64,000 nucleotides of DNA from Streptomyces megasporus (GCF_000718985.1 NZ_JODL01000004.1:186001-250000), one strand, 5' to 3'. Counted from the first letter of the stretch, positions 47,142 through 56,217 are shown. The notes: a model not told the origin generated them from the letters alone. A program made the numbers and translations.

Positions 47142-50100
47142 CCGGCCCCGCCGAACACCCCGCGTCCGGCGGTGGCCTGGCCGAGCTGATCGCGGAACGC
47201 GCCCGCGAGACGCCCGACGCGCCCGCGCTGCGCTGTGGCGAGGCGGTGCTCGGCTACCGCGAGCTCGACGAGCGTGCCGAGGCGCTCGCCGCGCGGCTGC
47301 GCCGTGCCGGTGTCGGACCGGAGGTGCCGGTGGGCGTCCTCCTGCGCCGCTCGGTGGAACTCGCCGTCGCGCTGCTCGGCGTCCTGAAGGCGGGCGGTGC
47401 CTGTGTGCCCCTGGACCCGGACTACCCGCGGCAGCGCCTGGCGTTCGTACTCCAGGACGTGGCGGCTCCGGTACTGCTGACCGCCCGCGCCCTCGCCGGC
47501 TCCCTGCCCGCGCACTCCTCGACGGTGCTCCTCGTCGACGACGGCCGGGACGAGGACGCCGCCGCGGACCGTGCCGCACACCCCGCTCCCGTGCACCCGG
47601 ACAACCTCGCCTGGGTGGCGTACACCTCCGGCTCGACCGGCCGCCCGAAGGGCGTGCTGCTGACGCACGGGCCGCTGGCCAACCTCGCCCGCGGCATCGG
47701 GGCCCGGCTCGACCTGACGCCCGAGGACCGGGTGTTGCAGTTCGCCTCGATCGGCTTCTCCGTGGCGGCCGAGGAGATCCTGTCCACCTGGGTGGCGGGG
47801 GCCTGCCTGGTCATGGACCCGGAGGAGGAGCTCGCCGACAGCGGCCGGCTGCTGGCGCTGATCGAACGCGAGGAGGTGACCGTCCTCCAGTTGACGCCGT
47901 CGTACTGGTACGAGTGGATGCGCGAACTCGGCGACGAGGACGCCCCCACCGCCCCCGCCTCGCTGCGGCTGCTGGTGGTGGGGAGCGAACCGGTGGCCGT
48001 CGACCGGGTCGCCGCCTGGTGCGCCACCAAAGTCCGGCTGGTGCAGGAGTACGGCGCCACCGAGGCAACCGTCTCCCAGCTCCTGTACGAGACCGACGCG
48101 GACGCCGACGAGATCCGCGGCCTGCCCCGGCTGCCGATCGGCACACCGCTGCCGGGCCTGTGGGCCTACGTCCTCGACGAGCGGCTCGCCCCGGTGCCCG
48201 ACGGCGAACCGGGCGAGCTGTACCTGGGCGGCGAGGGGGTGTCCCGCGGCTACCTGGGGCTGCCCGCCATGACGGCCGAGAGGTTCCTGCCGGACCCGTT
48301 CGCCGGCCGCCCCGGCGCCCGGATGTACCGCACCCGGGACCTGGCGCGCCGGCTCCCCGGCGGAGAGCTGGAGTTCCTCGGCCGGGTGGACCACCAGATC
48401 AACATCCGCGGCATCAGGATCGAACCGGGCGAGGTGGAGACCGCGATCGGCCGCTTCCCCGGTGTCCTGGGCAGCGCCGTCCTGGCCAGGGCGGACTCCG
48501 CGGGGACCGAGCGGCTGGTGGCGTACGTGGTGTGGGACGCGCGGCCCCGAGCGCGGGCGCTGCGGGCGTTCCTCCGCGGTGTCCTGCCTCCGGCCCTGGT
48601 GCCCTCGCGCTACGTCCCTCTGCCGGCCCTGCCGCTCAGTCCCAACGGCAAGGTCGACCGGCGGGCCCTGGGCGGGCTCCCGCTCGACGAGGGCGCCCGG
48701 GGCCGCACACCGGCCGTCGGGCCGCGGACCCCGCTGGAGGAGCGGCTGCTGCCGGTCTGGCAGGAGGTGCTCGGCGGCGAGCCGATCGGCGTCGAGGACG
48801 ACTTCTTCGAACTGGGCGGCGACTCGCTGGGAGCCGTGCGGCTGGCCGCCGAGCTCAGGTCCCGGCTGGACCTGGACGTCCGGCAGAGGATGATCTTCAG
48901 AGCTCCGACCGTGGCGGCACTGGCCGCCGAACTGGAACGGACGGAGGGCGCCGGTGACTCCGGCCCGCGGTCGGACGGTGCGGGCGGCCCCGAGGACCGG
49001 GCCCCTGCCTCGTTCGCCCAGCGGCAGATGTGGTTGCTGCACCGCATGGCCCCCACCTCGCCCAGGTTCAACGAGCCGGTGCTGATCCGGCTGATCGGGG
49101 AGCCGGACCCGGTGGCGCTGCGCCGGGCCCTCGACGGGCTGGTCGACCGCCACCGGGCACTGCGCACGGTGTTCACCGTCGAGGAGGGCCTTCCGGTGCA
49201 GTCTCCCATGGAGCCGCGGGAGTTCGCGCTGCCGCTGGTCGACGTCGAGGGTCGGGACGCGGATGGGGTCCGGGCCGCCGTCGCGGAACTGGCCCGCCGG
49301 CCGTTCGACCTGACGCGCGGGCCGCTGCTGAGGGCGGCGCTCCTGCGGTGCGGGCCGCGGGAGCACCTGCTGGTGCTCGTGTTCCACCACATCGTCTTCG
49401 ACGGCGGGTCGATGGAGGTGCTGTTCGACGAACTCGGCGAGGCGTACCGGGCCGCTCTGGCCGGGGAGGAGGCGGACCTGCCCGAGCTTCCGCTCCAGTA
49501 CACCGACTACGCGCGCTGGCAGCACCGGCAGGCCGCGGAGCAGGGCTTCGACGAGCAGCTCGCCTACTGGCGCAAACGGCTCATGGGCGCGCCCGCGAAG
49601 ACCCGGCTGCCGTTCCCGCTGCGGCCGGCCCAGCGCACGGGGAAGGGCGCGGTGCTGCGGTTCGCGGTTTCGCCGGCCCTGACGGCACGGCTGCACGAGG
49701 TCGCCGGGGCGGAACACGCCACCGTCTTCATGGTGCTGCTCGCGGCGTTCTACGAGCAGGTCCACCGCGCCACGGGAGCGCGCGATCTGGTGGTGGGCAC
49801 CCTGGTGTCGGGGCGTGACCGGCCGGAACTGGCCGGTCTGGTCGGGCTGTTCGTCAACTCGCTGTGCCTGCGCACCGAGCTGGCCGACGGAGCTCGCTTC
49901 CACGAGCTGCTGGCCGCCGTCCGGGAGGAGGTGCGCGACGGACTGGCCCACCAGGACGTGCCGTTCGAGCGGGTCGTCGAGGAACTCCGTCCCGTCCGCA
50001 GCGCACAGTACAACCCGCTGTTCCAGCTCCTCTTCTCCTACGGCAGCACTCCGAGTCGGGCGCCGCGCATGCCGGGGCTGCGGACCGCCCTGCTGCCCTG

Positions 50101-50290
50101 CGACACGGGGACGTCGAAGTTCGACGCCACACTGGCTCTGGACGACGACGGAGCCGGTGGTCTCCGAGGCCAACTGGAGTACGACAGCGAGCTGTTCGAC
50201 GAGCCGTCCGCACGGCGTGTGGTCGACGACTACCTCGCGGTGCTGGACGCGGTCGCGGCCGACCCGGGCCATGCGGTGAGCGGCTCATGA
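47138..50290 (+). CDS. NRPS protein A-PCP-C with atypical adenylation pocket
   Basis: A 1050-residue protein in the unusual order A (about 1-515), PCP (Ser563 in GGDSLGA), C (about 620-1045; HHIVFDG at 750-756). In the A domain the A4 segment reads FSVAAEE, so the Asp235 that binds the alpha-amino group is Ser. The eye-aligned code is S-V-E-Q-L-V-E-V-S-K. An acid without a normal alpha-amine is therefore expected: a beta-amino, guanidino, hydroxy or heteroaromatic acid. A8 reads YRTRDLARR where YRTGDL is usual. A pyrrole carboxylate from the adjacent sugar-derived cassette would fit (inference). The C domain behind the PCP implies that it passes the unit to a partner carrier. It ends 20 bases from a convergent thioesterase gene. 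Confidence 0.9.
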   Translation: MTGPAEHPASGGGLAELIAERARETPDAPALRCGEAVLGYRELDERAEALAARLRRAGVGPEVPVGVLLRRSVELAVALLGVLKAGGACVPLDPDYPRQRLAFVLQDVAAPVLLTARALAGSLPAHSSTVLLVDDGRDEDAAADRAAHPAPVHPDNLAWVAYTSGSTGRPKGVLLTHGPLANLARGIGARLDLTPEDRVLQFASIGFSVAAEEILSTWVAGACLVMDPEEELADSGRLLALIEREEVTVLQLTPSYWYEWMRELGDEDAPTAPASLRLLVVGSEPVAVDRVAAWCATKVRLVQEYGATEATVSQLLYETDADADEIRGLPRLPIGTPLPGLWAYVLDERLAPVPDGEPGELYLGGEGVSRGYLGLPAMTAERFLPDPFAGRPGARMYRTRDLARRLPGGELEFLGRVDHQINIRGIRIEPGEVETAIGRFPGVLGSAVLARADSAGTERLVAYVVWDARPRARALRAFLRGVLPPALVPSRYVPLPALPLSPNGKVDRRALGGLPLDEGARGRTPAVGPRTPLEERLLPVWQEVLGGEPIGVEDDFFELGGDSLGAVRLAAELRSRLDLDVRQRMIFRAPTVAALAAELERTEGAGDSGPRSDGAGGPEDRAPASFAQRQMWLLHRMAPTSPRFNEPVLIRLIGEPDPVALRRALDGLVDRHRALRTVFTVEEGLPVQSPMEPREFALPLVDVEGRDADGVRAAVAELARRPFDLTRGPLLRAALLRCGPREHLLVLVFHHIVFDGGSMEVLFDELGEAYRAALAGEEADLPELPLQYTDYARWQHRQAAEQGFDEQLAYWRKRLMGAPAKTRLPFPLRPAQRTGKGAVLRFAVSPALTARLHEVAGAEHATVFMVLLAAFYEQVHRATGARDLVVGTLVSGRDRPELAGLVGLFVNSLCLRTELADGARFHELLAAVREEVRDGLAHQDVPFERVVEELRPVRSAQYNPLFQLLFSYGSTPSRAPRMPGLRTALLPCDTGTSKFDATLALDDDGAGGLRGQLEYDSELFDEPSARRVVDDYLAVLDAVAADPGHAVSGS

Positions 50291-50310
50291 GCGGGGCGAC
50301 GGTACCGCGC

Positions 50311-51075
50311 TCACTCCGCCCGTGCGCCCGGCACGAGGTGTCGCGCTATGTGTTCCACCAGCGTGCCCTCGTGTTCGCGCAGATAGAAGTGGCCGCCGGA
50401 GAAGACCCGGGTGCGGTGGGTCCCCTCGGTGACCTCCGCCCAGGTGTCGAGGTCGGCCACCGGGCACACCGGGTCTCTGTCGCCGCCGTACGCGGTGACC
50501 GGCGCCCGCAGCAGCACGTCCGGGACTGCCGGACGGTAGCCGTCCAGCAACCGGTAGTCGGCCCGCAGGACCGGCATGAGCACCTCGCGCAGCTCGGGGT
50601 GCTCGTACACCTGGGCATCCGGGCCTCCGAGCCGGCGCACCGAGTCGAGCAGGGAGTCGTCGTCCAGCGCGCCGCTCCGGGCGGGGGCGGCGCGGTGCGG
50701 GGCGGCACGCCCGGAGACCAACAGCCCGCCGAGCACCGGACCGGCCTCGCGCTCCAGCCGCAGGGCGACCTCGTAGGCCACGGCGGACCCCATGCTGTGC
50801 CCGAACAGTACGACCGGTACGTCGAGGTAGGGCACGAGCGCGGCGGTGACGGCGTCGGCCAGCTCGGTCATCGACTCGACGGCCGGCTCCGACACGCGGT
50901 TCTGGCGGCCGGGGTACTGGACGGCCAGCACCTCGATTCCGGCGGGCAGCCGGGCCGCCCAGCCCGTGTAGGCGGTCGCGGCGCCGCCCGCGTGCGGGAG
51001 GCAGACCAGGCGCAGTCCGCAGCCCTCGGCCGGAATGCGGCGGAACCAGGGATCGGAGGTATCCGTCCTCGCCAT
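50311..51075 (-). CDS. Type II (editing) thioesterase
   Basis: A 254-residue alpha/beta hydrolase that removes wrong acyl groups from carrier proteins. The nucleophile Ser94 lies in GHSMG, the acid is probably Asp of GGDRDP, and the base is His of SGGHFYL near the C-terminus. It is the right size for the family and has no signal peptide. The frame stays open further upstream, but ATG 51075 has GGGGGAGG seven bases ahead and the domain begins soon after, so it is taken as the start. It is transcribed toward the A-PCP-C gene and diverges from the diiron enzyme. With no type I thioesterase seen in the cluster, it is the only thioesterase and probably serves the whole assembly line. Confidence 0.93.
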   Translation of the reverse strand: MARTDTSDPWFRRIPAEGCGLRLVCLPHAGGAATAYTGWAARLPAGIEVLAVQYPGRQNRVSEPAVESMTELADAVTAALVPYLDVPVVLFGHSMGSAVAYEVALRLEREAGPVLGGLLVSGRAAPHRAAPARSGALDDDSLLDSVRRLGGPDAQVYEHPELREVLMPVLRADYRLLDGYRPAVPDVLLRAPVTAYGGDRDPVCPVADLDTWAEVTEGTHRTRVFSGGHFYLREHEGTLVEHIARHLVPGARAE

Positions 51076-51221
51076 GCTCATGCCTCCCCCACATACGGCC
51101 GTTTCGCGCGGCCCGCCTCCGTCGTCGTCCGGGCAGGTCCGCGAGCGGCCGACCTCTTGATCGACCACATCAGCGTAACAACCGGCCTTCCGCAGCCCAG
51201 ACACCATCTCCGGAGTTCCGA
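51076..51221. promoter_or_regulatory. Divergent control region, thioesterase / diiron enzyme
   Basis: A 146-base gap between two outward-reading genes must contain both promoters. It includes a less GC-rich centre with TTGATC at 51157, but no well-spaced -10 partner was found. No clear operator was seen. Confidence 0.4.
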
Positions 51222-52079
51222 ATGACCACCACACCGTCTCCCGTTCCGATAGCCCGCGCCGAGATCGACCAGAGGCGGCTCTTCGACCTGTACCAGATCG
51301 TCCCGGACGCCGACGAGTACACGGAGATCCTGGAGCTGGAGCGGCGGTGGATCGTCCCGCTCGCCGAGCACTACCGCCGTACGGCACCGCGGTTCGAGTC
51401 GCACCGGGAACTTCTGCGCACGCTGTCCGACTTCCTCACCCGCGAGGGCGCGGCCGCGTCGGACAACCACCGATTCCTCGCCGAGGAGGCCACCTTGGAG
51501 CAGTTCAAGGTGGTGGTGGGCGAGTTCGCGATGGACGGGCTGACCGAGTCGCTGTCGCTGCTGCCCGTCATACCGCGCCTGCCGTACCGCTCGGGCATGG
51601 CGGTCTTCCGGGTGATGGTGGACGAACTGGGCTGCGGGAACGACGACATGGCGCACTCCGAGCTGTACCGCGAGCTGCTGCGGGAGTTGGGGATGCCGAC
51701 CGAGGTCGCGGACTACCGGGGGTCCAGCCAGCAGAGCCACGCCTACGTCAACATGTTCCACTGGCTGGCCTCCCGCGCCCCCTCCCCGGAGTACTTCCTC
51801 GGTGGCTACACCTACTTCGAGGCCAGCGTGCTCTACGGGTTCCGCAGCTTCGCCCAGGCCGCCAAACGCCTGGGGCTGAAGTCCGGCAGGTACTACACCG
51901 AGCACCTCTACATCGACATGTACCACAGCAAGCAGATGCGTGTGGCGCTCAACGAGATGGCCGCGGCGCGCGATCTCGACCTCTCGGCGGTGTGGTCCGG
52001 GGTCGAACTCACCAGCGCGATCGTCAACGACGCCACCGAGACGGCGATCTCGATCGCTCGGGAGAAGGTGCGGGCATGA
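51222..52079 (+). CDS. Haem-oxygenase-like diiron oxygenase (HDO family)
   Basis: A 285-residue all-alpha protein resembling the iron-containing redox enzyme family (Haem_oxygenas_2/TENA-like fold). Likely iron ligands include Glu in TLEQFKVVVGEF, His-Glu in MAHSELY, Glu in TYFEASVLYGF and the cluster H-x3-D-x2-H in EHLYIDMYH near residue 230. Known members activate O2 on a diiron centre to oxidise amines (N-oxygenation, including SznF) or break C-C bonds (UndA). The stop overlaps the Rieske gene as ATGA, so an electron donor is made with it. A role in oxidising the amine or amidine of the peptide is a reasonable inference. CCGGAG precedes ATG 51222. Confidence 0.75.
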   Translation: MTTTPSPVPIARAEIDQRRLFDLYQIVPDADEYTEILELERRWIVPLAEHYRRTAPRFESHRELLRTLSDFLTREGAAASDNHRFLAEEATLEQFKVVVGEFAMDGLTESLSLLPVIPRLPYRSGMAVFRVMVDELGCGNDDMAHSELYRELLRELGMPTEVADYRGSSQQSHAYVNMFHWLASRAPSPEYFLGGYTYFEASVLYGFRSFAQAAKRLGLKSGRYYTEHLYIDMYHSKQMRVALNEMAAARDLDLSAVWSGVELTSAIVNDATETAISIAREKVRA

Positions 52080-52435
52080 CCCCTTCCGAGAGGACCGACG
52101 CACCGGCCGGCGCCGGCGGACCGATGCCGCGCCCCCCTGCCGTCGAACAGGTCAGCGACGGCCTGATCCTGGTGGAGCTGGCCGGCCGCCGGGTGCTGGC
52201 CTCGGCGGTGTGCCCGCACCGCAGAGGCCGACTGCTCTTCGGCCATCTGGACGAGGGCAGACTGCGGATCCGCTGCCCGTTGCACCACTCGGCCTTCGAC
52301 CTGAACGACGGCCGCCGGGTGGCGGGGCCGGCGTGCGACCCGATCCGGATCGTCGCGGAACTACCCGAGGGCGCGGCCGTGCCTCCCCCCGAGGAACTGC
52401 GCAGGCTGGAGGAGGAATTCGATGTCCGCGCCTGA
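52076..52435 (+). CDS. Rieske-type [2Fe-2S] protein
   Basis: A 119-residue small Rieske protein. The cluster ligands are CPH near residue 43 and CPLHH near residue 64, about 20 residues apart, and the FDLNDG turn follows. It would carry single electrons in the cytoplasm. Co-translation with the diiron oxygenase strongly suggests it is that enzyme's electron donor; the ferredoxin reductase must come from elsewhere. A Rieske oxygenase is excluded because no mononuclear iron domain is present. Confidence 0.88.
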   Translation: MTPSERTDAPAGAGGPMPRPPAVEQVSDGLILVELAGRRVLASAVCPHRRGRLLFGHLDEGRLRIRCPLHHSAFDLNDGRRVAGPACDPIRIVAELPEGAAVPPPEELRRLEEEFDVRA

Positions 52436-52478
52436 CCGCGCCGGGACCACGCCCGACCGACCCACCGCCCGCGGCGGC

Positions 52479-53480
52479 TCAGCGGGCCGTCGCGGCCTCG
52501 TCCGCCTCGACCGCCTTGGCCAACGCCTCCCGCAGCTCGTCGTAGGTCGACGCGAGCCGGCGCAGCCCCTCGGCCAGCGCCCGGTCATCCCCGGTGACCA
52601 GCGGATACTGCACTCCCCCGAGGATCCTCGCCTGCTCGGCGAGGATCCCCGCGGGGCGGCTGTGGCCGATCCCGGCAAGGCAAACGGCCGCGTCGGCCAA
52701 GCGGCGTGCGCCGGTCCGCACCGCGAAGTTCTCCATCATCTGCCGAATGTCCGGGTCGAGTTCCCCACTCGCCACCTGCTCGGCCAGCCGTTCCAGGCCC
52801 GCCCCGTTGCCCAGCGAGCCGGGCGGCATCTCCACGTCCCCACGGCCGCTCAGCCAGGCGAGGGACTTCGGCAGCGAGGCGCGCAGCGCGTCCTCGGCGG
52901 AGACCTCGCGGCGTCGCTCGAACTCCGTGCGCAGCACGAACGGCCGGTCGACGTAGCTGATCTCCTCGGCCCGCCAGGCTTCCAGGAACGCCCCCACCGG
53001 CAGAGTCGCGTACGGATACCCGTGCGGGTCGTGGAAGACGACCGTGTCTCCTTCGACCGCCTCCACGGCCACGTAGTGGTCGGCGCCGTTGGCCGTTCCG
53101 GAACCGGGCTGGTACAGCAGCAGGCCCATGTCCACCGGGCCGACCACCACCGGTCCCCGGGCCGCTGCCTCCCGCAGCCGGTCCACGGCTTCGTCCGAAT
53201 CGTCGCCGTCGCTGCGCACGCACTCGTGTCCCAGCAGCTCGATCGCCGTGTCCAGTCCGGCCTCGGGGTCCCAGCCGAAGGGGTCGAACAACGGCAGGGT
53301 GCCGTCGATGAGTTGGAAGCCGAACGGCGACCCCGTGAGCACCTCGATGACGGCGGGATCCGGCGAATCGTCACCAAGCACCATCGCGAGCGAGTTGGAG
53401 AAGCAGTACGAACCGGAGCCGATGTAAGGGAACAACGTGACCTCGTTAACCGACGACGCTGAACAGGCGATCACTGCCAT
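52479..53480 (-). CDS. BtrH-like (C39-peptidase-fold) protein
   Basis: A 333-residue protein resembling the N-terminal domain of butirosin BtrH. The likely catalytic Cys lies in GSYCFSNSLAMVL near residue 26, a His in GADHYVAV near residue 135 and Asp in HDPHGYP near 150, the order of a papain/C39-type fold. BtrH moves an acyl group from an ACP to an amino acceptor, so a carrier-to-amine acyl transfer is possible here; peptidase activity cannot be excluded. ATG 53480 has no clear ribosome binding site. An in-frame TTG at 53435, with GAGG five bases ahead, is an alternative start directly before the domain. The gene converges on the Rieske gene and diverges from the nucleotidyltransferase. Confidence 0.65.
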   Translation of the reverse strand: MAVIACSASSVNEVTLFPYIGSGSYCFSNSLAMVLGDDSPDPAVIEVLTGSPFGFQLIDGTLPLFDPFGWDPEAGLDTAIELLGHECVRSDGDDSDEAVDRLREAAARGPVVVGPVDMGLLLYQPGSGTANGADHYVAVEAVEGDTVVFHDPHGYPYATLPVGAFLEAWRAEEISYVDRPFVLRTEFERRREVSAEDALRASLPKSLAWLSGRGDVEMPPGSLGNGAGLERLAEQVASGELDPDIRQMMENFAVRTGARRLADAAVCLAGIGHSRPAGILAEQARILGGVQYPLVTGDDRALAEGLRRLASTYDELREALAKAVEADEAATAR

Positions 53481-53582
53481 TGCCGGGGCAGCGGTTCCAC
53501 TCTACGGTCTCCGCACCCCCTGATGGTTCCTCGGCGCCCGGACCTGTATCGACGAAAGGCTCTTCTCAGAGGGGGCATTCAC
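53481..53582. promoter_or_regulatory. Divergent control region, BtrH-like / nucleotidyltransferase
   Basis: About 100 bases between divergent genes. A purine-rich AGAGGGGG forms the ribosome binding site of the nucleotidyltransferase. No clear promoter hexamers or palindrome were identified. Confidence 0.35.
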
Positions 53583-54296
53583 ATGCACGCAGTCATCATG
53601 GCCGGCGGCAAGGGCATACGCCTGCGGCCGTACACCACGGCCCTGCCCAAACCGCTCGTCCCGATCGGCGACCAGCACGCGATCCTGGAGATCGTGATGC
53701 GTCAGTTGGCCGCCGTCGGTTTCACGAAGGTCACCCTGGCCATCGGCCACCTCGGCCACATCATCCGGGCCTACGTCGGCGACGGCTCCCAATGGGGCCT
53801 GGAGGTGGAGTACACGGTCGAGGACAGTCCGCTGGGCACGCTCGGACCGCTGGTCCTGCTGCGCGACCGGCTCCCCGAGCACTTCCTGGTGATGAACGGC
53901 GACGTCCTCACCTCCCTCGACTACAGAGCACTGTTGGAACACCACCGGGCGAGCGAGTCGCCGCTGACGATCGCCACCTACATCCGCCAAGTGACCATCG
54001 ACTTCGGGGTGCTCACCACGGCGGAGGGGCGCGTCACCGGGTTCCGCGAGAAGCCCAGTCTGGACTATCGGGTGTCGATGGGTATCTACGGCCTCAGCAG
54101 GGAGACCCTGGCCTCCTACACTCCCGGTCTCCCGCTGGGCTTCGACGATCTGGTGCTCGACCTGCTCGAAACCGGCACACCTCCCGCCTCCTTCGAGTTC
54201 GACGGCTACTGGCTCGACATCGGCCGTCCGGACGACTACGACCGGGCCAACGCGGAGTTCGCCGCGAACCAGGACATCCTGCTGGCGGGGAGCTGA
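53583..54296 (+). CDS. Sugar-1-phosphate nucleotidyltransferase
   Basis: A 237-residue nucleotidyltransferase joining a sugar-1-phosphate to an NTP. Motifs seen are the signature [15 protein letters not shown] at the N-terminus, PKPLVPIG, the metal-binding Asp in MNGDVLT and FREKPS. It is the short form without a C-terminal left-handed helix domain. ATG 53583 is fixed by the signature motif. Although separated by 6 kb, it logically supplies the nucleotide sugar used by the dehydrogenase-epimerase-GT4 cassette at 38.8-42.2 kb. It is monocistronic and ends at a strong hairpin. Confidence 0.92.
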   Translation: MHAVIMAGGKGIRLRPYTTALPKPLVPIGDQHAILEIVMRQLAAVGFTKVTLAIGHLGHIIRAYVGDGSQWGLEVEYTVEDSPLGTLGPLVLLRDRLPEHFLVMNGDVLTSLDYRALLEHHRASESPLTIATYIRQVTIDFGVLTTAEGRVTGFREKPSLDYRVSMGIYGLSRETLASYTPGLPLGFDDLVLDLLETGTPPASFEFDGYWLDIGRPDDYDRANAEFAANQDILLAGS

Positions 54297-54312
54297 CCCC
54301 GGTCCGGCCGGT

Positions 54313-54353
54313 CCCGGGCGGCGCACGGGGCATCTCCCCGCACGCCGCCCGGG
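54313..54353 (+). terminator. Long hairpin after the nucleotidyltransferase gene
   Basis: An 18-bp stem with two mismatches (54313-54330 against 54336-54353, loop CATCT) lies 17 bases past the stop codon. This probably terminates the NRPS-side transcription and marks the edge of the cluster. Confidence 0.65.
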
Positions 54354-54416
54354 GCCGGTGCCGGCAGGTCGGCCCCGTCCGTACCGCTCACCGCGGGCAA
54401 TACCGCGGGCGATGAG

Positions 54417-54670
54417 GTCGAGGGCGACGACGGTGTCGGCCACGCCCAGGCCGAGGTTGTGGTGGGCGTGGATGCCCGTCTCGGTGGCCGGGTCGAGAAC
54501 GTCGCGGTAGGCGCGGAGGCGGTCGCGGACCCCGTCCATGGTCAGCCGGCCACGTCCGTGCCCGGCTCGCGGGCGGCGGCGATGGTGCGGGCCTGCTCCA
54601 CGGCGTACCGGTGCCGGACGGCGTGCATGCCGTCCCGCAGGGTGACGTCCTGCACGTACAGGGAGGTCAT
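54417..54670 (-). pseudogene. Remnant of a 4-hydroxy-2-oxovalerate aldolase gene
   Basis: Two pieces of one HMGL-like aldolase are readable on the minus strand in different frames. One is the N-terminus ([20 protein letters not shown], from 54670). The other, from 54539, carries [15 protein letters not shown] and the later [20 protein letters not shown]. In intact enzymes these are separated by well over 100 residues, so the gene has lost its middle part and its C-terminus and is frameshifted. It cannot encode an active enzyme. It marks a deletion or insertion junction between the NRPS cluster and the metallophore locus. The flanking bases 54354-54416 and 54671-54689 hold nothing else that I can identify. 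Confidence 0.7.
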
Positions 54671-54689
54671 GGGGGGCGCGGCCCGTGGA

Positions 54690-55952
54690 TCACCCCGGGC
54701 AGTCCGGGCGGCTCGGGCGGCGGGAGAAGTGGCGGGCGGTGGGCACCGCGGCGGCCACGGCCGGCGCGAGGAAGCAGACCAGGGCACAGACGGCGAGTAC
54801 CGGACGGATTCCGAAGACGTCGATGGCCGGGGCGATGAGGGCGAGGCCGACCGGGGCGAGACCGTAGGAGAGGAGGAAGTCCAGTGAGGAGACCCGGGCG
54901 AGCTTGTCCGGGTCGACCTCGCGCTGGGTGGCGGTGAACCACGGCACGTTGAACAGCTCGATCCCGACCCCCGCGACGGCGTAGGCGGCGATCACGACGG
55001 CGGGGTGCACCGGCAGCATCAGGCTGAGCGGCGCGAAACCGTAGGCGGCCAGACCGGCCAGGGCGCTCCAGCCCGGGGACCGTGCCCGCCGGCGGGCGGT
55101 GACCACGGCCCCCGCCAGAGCGCCCACCGTGTAGGCGGTCGTCGCCGCGGCGAGCACGACTTCGGTCCCGTACCGGTCGCGGCTGACCAGGGGCAGGGCG
55201 ACACCGGTGGCGGAGTAGCCGGTGGCGATGACAGCGGTCAGAGCGGCGAGTCCGGCCACGAACCAGGGGTGCCGGCGCGCCTCGCGCACTCCGTCGGCGA
55301 ACTCGCCGAGGAGGGAGGCACGTCGACCCGCGGTGGCCGGTGCGCCGGCGGCGCCGGGGCCGGGGACGAGGGCCGCGACGAGCCAGAGCAGACCGATCCC
55401 CAGGAGCAGCGCCCGGATGTCGAGGAGCACCGCGAGCAAGGCGGTCAGAGCGGGACCCACCAAGGTGGTGACACGGACCGCCAACGTCATGGCGGCGTTG
55501 GCCTGTTGCCTGCGGTCGGCATCGACGACCTCGGCGGTCAGGGCCTGGAACGCCGGCCGACAGGCCCCTTGCCCCGCTCCGGCCAGCGCGGACGCGGCGG
55601 CCATCAGCGGAAGCGAGCGTCCCAGCCCGGCGGTCATCAGCGGTGCCGCCACGGCTGCGGCGAGTCCGGCCCACAGCACGACACCCCGACGGGAGTGCCG
55701 GTCGGCCAGGACACCGCTGATCGGCACCGCCGCGAGGAATCCCACCGTGCGAGTGGCCAGGACCAGGCCGAGGCCCGCTGGGGTGAGCGCCCGGTCGAGC
55801 ACCGCGAGCCCGAGCACGAACGGCAGGGCCCAGGTGGCCAGGCCCGATGCCGTGGTACCGGCCCACAGCCTCAGGAAGGCGATGTCGAGCAGAACGCTCC
55901 TCCGGGGCGGCGGGCTCGCCTGGGAGGTCGCGGGTGCGGACGGAGTCGCCAC
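54690..55952 (-). CDS. MFS transporter, probable metallophore exporter
   Basis: A 420-residue major-facilitator protein with about 12 hydrophobic segments and the loop-2/3 motif [14 protein letters not shown] near residue 80. GTG 55952 has CAGGAG eight bases upstream. It is divergent from the four-gene biosynthetic operon and shares its control region with two Zur-like boxes, so it should be co-regulated. Export of a small chelator is the natural role; drug efflux is the alternative. Substrate identity cannot be deduced from the sequence. Confidence 0.88.
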   Translation of the reverse strand: MATPSAPATSQASPPPRRSVLLDIAFLRLWAGTTASGLATWALPFVLGLAVLDRALTPAGLGLVLATRTVGFLAAVPISGVLADRHSRRGVVLWAGLAAAVAAPLMTAGLGRSLPLMAAASALAGAGQGACRPAFQALTAEVVDADRRQQANAAMTLAVRVTTLVGPALTALLAVLLDIRALLLGIGLLWLVAALVPGPGAAGAPATAGRRASLLGEFADGVREARRHPWFVAGLAALTAVIATGYSATGVALPLVSRDRYGTEVVLAAATTAYTVGALAGAVVTARRRARSPGWSALAGLAAYGFAPLSLMLPVHPAVVIAAYAVAGVGIELFNVPWFTATQREVDPDKLARVSSLDFLLSYGLAPVGLALIAPAIDVFGIRPVLAVCALVCFLAPAVAAAVPTARHFSRRPSRPDCPG

Positions 55953-56096
55953 GGCGTGATGCTCCTGTCGTCGAGGGGTGGATCGCCTGCGGGGCTCGGT
56001 GGTCCGTGTCCGTGCCGCCTGCCGGGAGCCACCGCATGGGCAGCGGGCAGGGCGAGGAAGCGCGCACGGACCGGAGGCGCACCAACGCCACCCTAG

Positions 56097-56111
56097 TGAA
56101 AATGATTGTCA
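56097..56111 (+). promoter_or_regulatory. Zur-like box 1
   Basis: TGAAAATGATTGTCA differs at one base from the Streptomyces Zur consensus TGAAAATGATTTTCA as I recall it. It is centred on the palindrome AATGATTGTCATT. It lies 145 bases before the MFS start and 155 bases before the methyltransferase. The same 15 bases recur exactly at 63326. Confidence 0.7.
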
Positions 56112-56217
56112 TTAATCTACCCGCCGAACACCCGCGCCCGCCCGACCCCCCTCGACGTCCACACCCCCTGCCGGCGCTCGACGTCGGCACTTCCGGGGAT
56201 TCCCCACGGCCCTCTGA

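Noticed and set aside
51076..51387. Longer thioesterase reading frame
   Set aside because: The added N-terminus is Arg/Pro-rich and overlaps the diiron gene; ATG 51075 has a strong ribosome binding site and gives the normal family length.
54542..54887. Short + and - strand frames after the nucleotidyltransferase gene as small genes
   Set aside because: Those on the minus strand are pieces of the aldolase remnant or of the MFS 3' end; those on the plus strand show no motif or ribosome binding site.
56095..56116. Box 1 as an IdeR/DmdR iron box
   Set aside because: The sequence does not match the TTAGGTTAGGCTCACCTAA type; it is nearer to the Zur or classical Fur pattern. An iron role is not excluded but is less likely.
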